DNA of 64,000 nucleotides from Haemophilus_A paraphrohaemolyticus_A (lineage in GTDB: Bacteria; Pseudomonadota; Gammaproteobacteria; Enterobacterales; Pasteurellaceae). The notes under the pieces are model-generated. The model was not told where the DNA came from, did not search any database, and saw only the letters and a program-made list of their open reading frames with translations. Both the position numbers and the translations under genes were made by a program. Position 1 is the first letter of the stretch; each line of letters begins with the position of its first letter. Shown here piece by piece: positions 60,012 to 64,000 of this stretch. The DNA lies in assembly GCF_003253115.1 (NCBI RefSeq), contig NZ_QEQF01000003.1, positions 62,001 through 126,000 of the forward strand, in the 5' to 3' direction.

Positions 60012-60677
60012 ATGGATAAAACATTAATGCCACGCGAGAAATTGTTGCAACAAGGCGTGGAAGCATTGAGCGATCAAGAGTTATTGGCAATTTTCTTACG
60101 TACGGGGATTCGTGGCATTCCCGTAATGCAACTTTCGGAAAATGTACTCAAAACCTTTGGCAGTTTACGCGGATTATTAACCGCTTCGGTCGAAGATTTC
60201 TGTAAAGTCAAAGGCTTAGGAAAAACACAATATATTCAACTACAAGCCACAAAAGAGATGACCAAGCGTTATCTTTCACAACAGATGGAGGCAAACGAAA
60301 CCATCAGTGAGCCATATATGGCGATTATGTATTTCCAATCGGAGCTTGAGCATTGGGAGCGTGAAGTGTTTATGGTGATCTTTTTAGATAATCAAAACCG
60401 GTTGATTCGCACCGAAAAAATGTTTTTTGGCACGATAAATCAAGCCAGTGTGCATCCACGAGAAGTGATAAAAGCAGCGCTAAAATGCAATGCAGCAGCG
60501 ATTATCATCGCGCATAACCATCCTTCAGGCGAGTGCACACCAAGCGATGCCGACCGCCATCTAACCAGACGTATTGAACTGGCGTGCGATTTGGTCGATA
60601 TTCGATTTGTCGATCATATTATCGTGGGAAAAGGAGATTACTTCTCTTTTGAAGAAGAAAAACTCCAAATTTCATAA
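60012..60677 (+). CDS. radC: RadC-family JAB1/MPN domain protein
   Basis: 221 residues. An N-terminal HhH segment (VEDFCKVKGLGKTQYIQLQA) precedes the metal-binding JAMM motif IIIAHNHPSGECTPSDAD (His-x-His-x7-Asp type) near residue 170. RadC is expressed during competence in relatives but its biochemical role is unsettled; the old radC102 repair phenotype was due to recG. A CRP-S-like site lies upstream. It ends at TAA 60675. Confidence 0.93.
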   Translation: MDKTLMPREKLLQQGVEALSDQELLAIFLRTGIRGIPVMQLSENVLKTFGSLRGLLTASVEDFCKVKGLGKTQYIQLQATKEMTKRYLSQQMEANETISEPYMAIMYFQSELEHWEREVFMVIFLDNQNRLIRTEKMFFGTINQASVHPREVIKAALKCNAAAIIIAHNHPSGECTPSDADRHLTRRIELACDLVDIRFVDHIIVGKGDYFSFEEEKLQIS

Positions 60678-60693
60678 GAAAATTATTCGGCTT

Positions 60694-60828
60694 ATGGCGT
60701 ACAGATTTCTGCTCAACGAATTGGAGCTAATTGAACCTACACTTTATTTAGATCAAGCGGTCGGTTCTGCCCAAGATTTTGCGAAAGTGTTAAAATCTTA
60801 CATTTATGATATAAATCAAGGTAAATAG
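60694..60828 (+). CDS. Possible small protein downstream of radC
   Basis: A 44-codon frame with MAYRFLLNELELIEPTLYLD as its first residues and a lysine-rich end. There is no ribosome site and it may be part of a larger decayed gene, because the frame is open further upstream within radC. Function unknown, may not be real. Confidence 0.25.
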   Translation: MAYRFLLNELELIEPTLYLDQAVGSAQDFAKVLKSYIYDINQGK

Positions 60829-60866
60829 ATGAAGGTTGTGGATAATTGATATCATCTATTTTCTTT

Positions 60867-60891
60867 CGTAGGGGTATGTTGTACCCGCCCC
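60867..60891. repeat. Dispersed short element (copy 2)
   Basis: CGTAGGGGTATGTTGTACCC followed by GCCCC, related to the minus-strand element at 19872-19897. The centre differs but both ends agree. Confidence 0.35.
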
Positions 60892-60935
60892 CAACTCAGT
60901 TGTGACGATATTTTATTATTTCGAGTGATTTCTCT

Positions 60936-61562
60936 ATGAAAATGCGATTTTCTTCCCTATTTTCCTCGCTCATTTTGAGCTTTTCATTTGCAATATTTTC
61001 CCAAAATTCAACCGCTTTCCCTTCTTCTTACACGCCAGAAAGTCTGCCGTTGTATGCAGATGAAGCCCTTTCCAACCCCATTGGCGAATTAGAAGCAGGC
61101 GTGCCAGTAAAACTGGTGCAAACCACGCAAAATGCTGATCAACTTGAGCTGGAAATGTGGCGAAAAACCAAAGGGTTTGGGCGAATTTGGTATAACCAAT
61201 TTGCCAAACATATTACCGATGCAGTGTTTGATAAAACCTTCACGCAAAACGCTGCCAATTTTGAGGTGTTAGAGAACAAAGAAGATCCACTCACAGGCTT
61301 AGTTTGGCAGAAAGTCAAAACAAAAGTTTGGGTGAAAAAATCGGAACTTAGCCAAAATCTCACCGCATTCTGGGCGAATGCAGAAAGCACTTTCAAAACT
61401 GAATGCAGCGTTTGCCACAAACAGCGCGATCCGAAAATGCACGATGCGAATGAGTGGGTAGCGGTCTTTAATGGCATGGTCGGCTTTACCGATATGGACA
61501 AACCGCAACAAAAACAAGTGCTTCGTTATTTACAATTACACGCCGCTGATGCGTCAAAATAG
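60936..61562 (+). CDS. TorC-like monoheme cytochrome c (C-terminal domain only)
   Basis: 208 residues with a signal peptide (FSSLFSSLILSFSFAIFSQN). The mature protein matches the C-terminal part of TorC/TorY: an SH3-like strand region (PLYADEALSNPIGELEAGVP, then WRKTKGFGRIWY) and a single c-type haem site CSVCH (C157, C160, H161), followed by HDANEWVAVFNGM with a possible Met ligand. The N-terminal NapC-type tetraheme domain is absent. It would pass electrons to the molybdoenzyme 8 bp downstream, but how it gets them from quinol is unclear. Confidence 0.82.
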   Translation: MKMRFSSLFSSLILSFSFAIFSQNSTAFPSSYTPESLPLYADEALSNPIGELEAGVPVKLVQTTQNADQLELEMWRKTKGFGRIWYNQFAKHITDAVFDKTFTQNAANFEVLENKEDPLTGLVWQKVKTKVWVKKSELSQNLTAFWANAESTFKTECSVCHKQRDPKMHDANEWVAVFNGMVGFTDMDKPQQKQVLRYLQLHAADASK

Positions 61563-61570
61563 GAATTTGT

Positions 61571-64000
61571 ATGTCTTCTCTTGAATTTTCACGTCGCCAA
61601 TTTTTACAAAAAATGTCGCTGATGACGGCAAGCCTTGCAATGCCATCATTCCTTGTTCCGCGTGAGGTAAAAGCAAACGGAACAAAAACGCCTGATGAAT
61701 GGAAAATGACTGGCTGCCAATGGGGTGCAGTGCGTGCCAAAGTGATCAATGGCAAATTGGCTGAAATCAAACCTTTTGAATTTGACAAACACCCAACCGA
61801 AATGATCCAAGGCATCAAAGGTATTTTATATGGCGAATCTCGCGTGCGTTATCCGATGGTGAGATTAGATTGGCTCAAAAATCGTGAAAAAAGCGACCGC
61901 TTGCAACGGGGCGACAACCGCTTTGTTCGCGTCAGTTGGGATGAAGCACTCGATCTTTTCTATCAAGAACTGGAACGCATCCAGCAAAATTACGGCCCTT
62001 GGGCACTTCACACTGCCAATGTCGGCTGGCGTTCTTCGGGGCAATTCCACAGCTGCGGAAACCATATGATCCGAGCGATTGCGATGCACGGGCATAGTGT
62101 GGGCACGGTGGGCGATTATTCCACAGGGGCTGGACAAACCATTCTGCCGTATGTGCTGGGTTCAACCGAGGTTTATTCACAAGGTACATCGTGGGAGATC
62201 ATTTTAAAAGAGACCGAAAACCTGATCTTCTGGGCGAACGATCCAATCAAGAATTTACAAGTGGGCTGGAACTGCGAAACGCACGAGGCGTATGCCTATT
62301 TTGAGCAGCTAAAAGAGAAAGTGAAGAACAACGCGATCAACGTGGTGTGTGTTGATCCTGTGAAAAGCAAAACACAAAATTATTTGGGCTGCGACCATTT
62401 TTACGTAAACCCACAAGCGGATATGCCGTTTATGTTGGCAATTGCCCATACGCTTTACACCGAGAATTTATATGACAAAGCCTTCCTCGATGTTTACACT
62501 CTTGGTTTTGAGAAATTCGTGCCTTATTTGCTGGGTGAAACCGAAGATAAAATCGCTAAAACGCCAGAGTGGGCTGCACCAATTTGTGGCGTTTCTGCCG
62601 AGAAAATCCGCGAATTTGCACGGATGTTGGCAGGAAAACGCACCCAACTGATTTTTGGCTGGGCAATCCAACGCCAACAACACGGCGAGCAGCCTTATTG
62701 GATGGGTGCAGTATTAGCCGCGATGTTGGGACAAATTGGCTTGGCTGGCGGCGGTGTGAGTTATGCTCACCATTACAGTTCGGTAGGCGTTTCAAGTTCT
62801 GGGGCTTCAATGCCAGGCTCCTTCCCATCGAATTTAGATGAAGGGCAAACACCGAAATACAACAACAAAGATTACCAAGGTTATAGTGAAGTTATCCCTG
62901 TGGCTCGTACCACCGATGCATTACTTCACGCGGGTGAAACCATTGATTACAACGGCAAAAAAATCACCTACGCCCCATACAAAATGGCGATTTTTTCAGG
63001 CTGTAACCAGTGGAGCCGCCAATCGCAATTGAACAAAATGAAGCAAGCCTTCCAAAAATTGGAAACCGTGGTTTCGCTTAATTACAGCTGGACGGCAACT
63101 TGCCGTTTCTCCGACATCGTGCTACCTGCTTGCACGCCATTTGAACGTAACGACATCGACGCCTATGGCTCTTACAGCAACCGTGGGATATTAGCGATGC
63201 ACAAATTGGTTGAGCCGATGTATGAAGCCCGCTCCGATTTTGAGATCTTTAAAGGCTTATGCGAACGCTTTGGCAAAGCGGAAGAATATTGCCGCGGAAT
63301 GAACGAAATGGAATGGGTGGAACGCCTCTACCGTGATTGTCGCAACGCCAACCGTGGCAAGTTTGAAATGCCCCCGTTTGAGGAGTTTTGGAAAACAGGC
63401 TACGTGCTTTTCCCAGAGGGCAAACCTTGGGTACGCCACGCTGATTTCCGCGAAGATCCCGAATTGCACGCTCTTGGCACGCCATCAGGCTTTATCGAAA
63501 TTTACAGCCCAAAAATCGCCAGCTATGGCTATACCGATTGCAAAGGGCATCCAATGTGGTTCGAAAAAGCTGAACGCTCACACGGTGGACCAAACTCAGA
63601 ACGCTACCCGTTCTGGATGCAATCTGTTCACCCCGACAAACGCTTGCATTCTCAGCTGTGCGAAGCGAAAAACTTACGTGATACATACAGCGTAAAAGGG
63701 CGTGAACCGTTCTATATGAACCCGCAAGATGCGGCGAAACTTGGTATTCAAGACGGTGATTTAGTGCGCGTTTACAACGAACGCGGGCAAGTGTTAGTAG
63801 GGGCAGTATTATCGGATAACTTCCCAACGGGTGTGGTGCGTTTGCAAGAAGGAGCGTGGTTCTCACCGCTTGATGAGAAAGTTGGCTCAATTGACACCTA
63901 CGGCTGCCCAAATACTTTAACGTTAGACATTGGAGCATCTAAACTCTCGCAAGCCACTTGTGTCAGCACTTGCTTAATCAATGTGGAAAAATGGCAAGGC
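61571..64000 (+). CDS. torZ: TorZ/BisC-type molybdopterin reductase (cut by window end)
   Basis: The first 810 codons; the gene runs off the end, close to full length. It has a twin-arginine signal (SRRQFLQKMSLMTASLAMPS) and so acts in the periplasm. The molybdenum-binding serine is S184 in GDYSTGAGQTI. It belongs to the DMSO/TMAO/biotin-sulfoxide reductase family; the H. influenzae relative MtsZ reduces methionine sulfoxide, which is a plausible substrate here. The ATG at 61571 has AGGA 6 bp upstream. It is in one unit with the monoheme gene. Confidence 0.9.
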   Translation, partial: MSSLEFSRRQFLQKMSLMTASLAMPSFLVPREVKANGTKTPDEWKMTGCQWGAVRAKVINGKLAEIKPFEFDKHPTEMIQGIKGILYGESRVRYPMVRLDWLKNREKSDRLQRGDNRFVRVSWDEALDLFYQELERIQQNYGPWALHTANVGWRSSGQFHSCGNHMIRAIAMHGHSVGTVGDYSTGAGQTILPYVLGSTEVYSQGTSWEIILKETENLIFWANDPIKNLQVGWNCETHEAYAYFEQLKEKVKNNAINVVCVDPVKSKTQNYLGCDHFYVNPQADMPFMLAIAHTLYTENLYDKAFLDVYTLGFEKFVPYLLGETEDKIAKTPEWAAPICGVSAEKIREFARMLAGKRTQLIFGWAIQRQQHGEQPYWMGAVLAAMLGQIGLAGGGVSYAHHYSSVGVSSSGASMPGSFPSNLDEGQTPKYNNKDYQGYSEVIPVARTTDALLHAGETIDYNGKKITYAPYKMAIFSGCNQWSRQSQLNKMKQAFQKLETVVSLNYSWTATCRFSDIVLPACTPFERNDIDAYGSYSNRGILAMHKLVEPMYEARSDFEIFKGLCERFGKAEEYCRGMNEMEWVERLYRDCRNANRGKFEMPPFEEFWKTGYVLFPEGKPWVRHADFREDPELHALGTPSGFIEIYSPKIASYGYTDCKGHPMWFEKAERSHGGPNSERYPFWMQSVHPDKRLHSQLCEAKNLRDTYSVKGREPFYMNPQDAAKLGIQDGDLVRVYNERGQVLVGAVLSDNFPTGVVRLQEGAWFSPLDEKVGSIDTYGCPNTLTLDIGASKLSQATCVSTCLINVEKWQG

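Noticed and set aside
63492..63938. 148-codon minus-strand frame opposite the TorZ-like gene
   Set aside because: Antisense shadow of a conserved enzyme; no ribosome site and no homology recognised.

Overview
The window is a dense, mostly minus-strand-rich stretch of chromosome from a member of the Pasteurellaceae. The main evidence is the very frequent motif ACAAGCGGTC (often ACAAGCGGTCAAA), which is the DNA-uptake signal of the Actinobacillus pleuropneumoniae / Mannheimia / Haemophilus ducreyi branch; only one clear Haemophilus influenzae-type uptake core (AAGTGCGGT) was seen. Genes such as oapA, mgsA, tehA, a TorZ-like reductase and the moderately AT-rich base use fit this. I cannot name the species.

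Layout. 1-1938: end of a sucrose-hydrolase gene (scrB), its LacI-type repressor (scrR) and a thioredoxin-fold protein. 1997-3238: an AT-rich O-antigen ligase/polymerase-like membrane protein. 3502-5560: rpsU-dnaG, without rpoD downstream. 5677-13322: oxidative pentose phosphate genes (gnd, pgl, zwf) with cysQ, nudE, an MFS transporter, a GNAT acetyltransferase and a small hypothetical. 13447-19667: an orphan iron-transport permease, hflX-hfq, a small membrane protein, yccS and mgsA. 19930-23728: thrC, a CodA-like amidohydrolase, a candidate small RNA or attenuator, a TPP riboswitch and thiB. 23895-28505: dksA, pcnB-folK and prlC. 28602-30789: two tRNAs (Thr-TGT, Ser-TGA), a small hydrolase, a decayed gene and an SMR exporter. 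30897-37790: a ytfE-like hemerythrin, glnB-lspA-ispH, sdhE, miaB, the UPF0237/UPF0210 pair and a broken pirin gene. 38041-43510: murQ, anmK, trmN6, an M48 lipoprotein protease, epmC and tehA. 43537-44280: a deleted IS256-like element. 44326-52287: modE, accBC, the str operon (rpsL-rpsG-fusA-tuf) and an XRE regulator. 52416-58116: lipoproteins, LPS heptosyltransferases waaC and waaF flanking an unknown protein, an MliC-like lipoprotein and oapA. 58387-64000: comEA, psd, radC, and a TorC-like monoheme cytochrome with a TorZ-type molybdoenzyme that runs off the end.

Functional themes: central carbon metabolism (gnd/pgl/zwf, mgsA), translation and RNA control (str operon, hfq, pcnB, dksA, miaB, tRNAs), envelope biogenesis and recycling (waaC/F, murQ/anmK, lspA, psd), and natural competence. 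Both competence-type genes here, comEA and radC, carry symmetrical sites resembling the CRP-S (Sxy-dependent) promoters of the family, and uptake-signal pairs double as transcription terminators.

Most of the window is ordinary housekeeping DNA. I did not find a defence island, prophage, CRISPR array or biosynthetic cluster, and I do not claim a new system. The most interesting items are the CRP-S-like sites, two genes (pcnB, hflX) whose frames have no canonical start where homology requires one and probably begin at ATT, a compact promoter-terminator unit at 22399-22500 that could encode a small RNA or attenuator, a TPP-riboswitch-controlled thiB with no thiPQ, a stand-alone TorC-like monoheme domain, and several recently broken genes.
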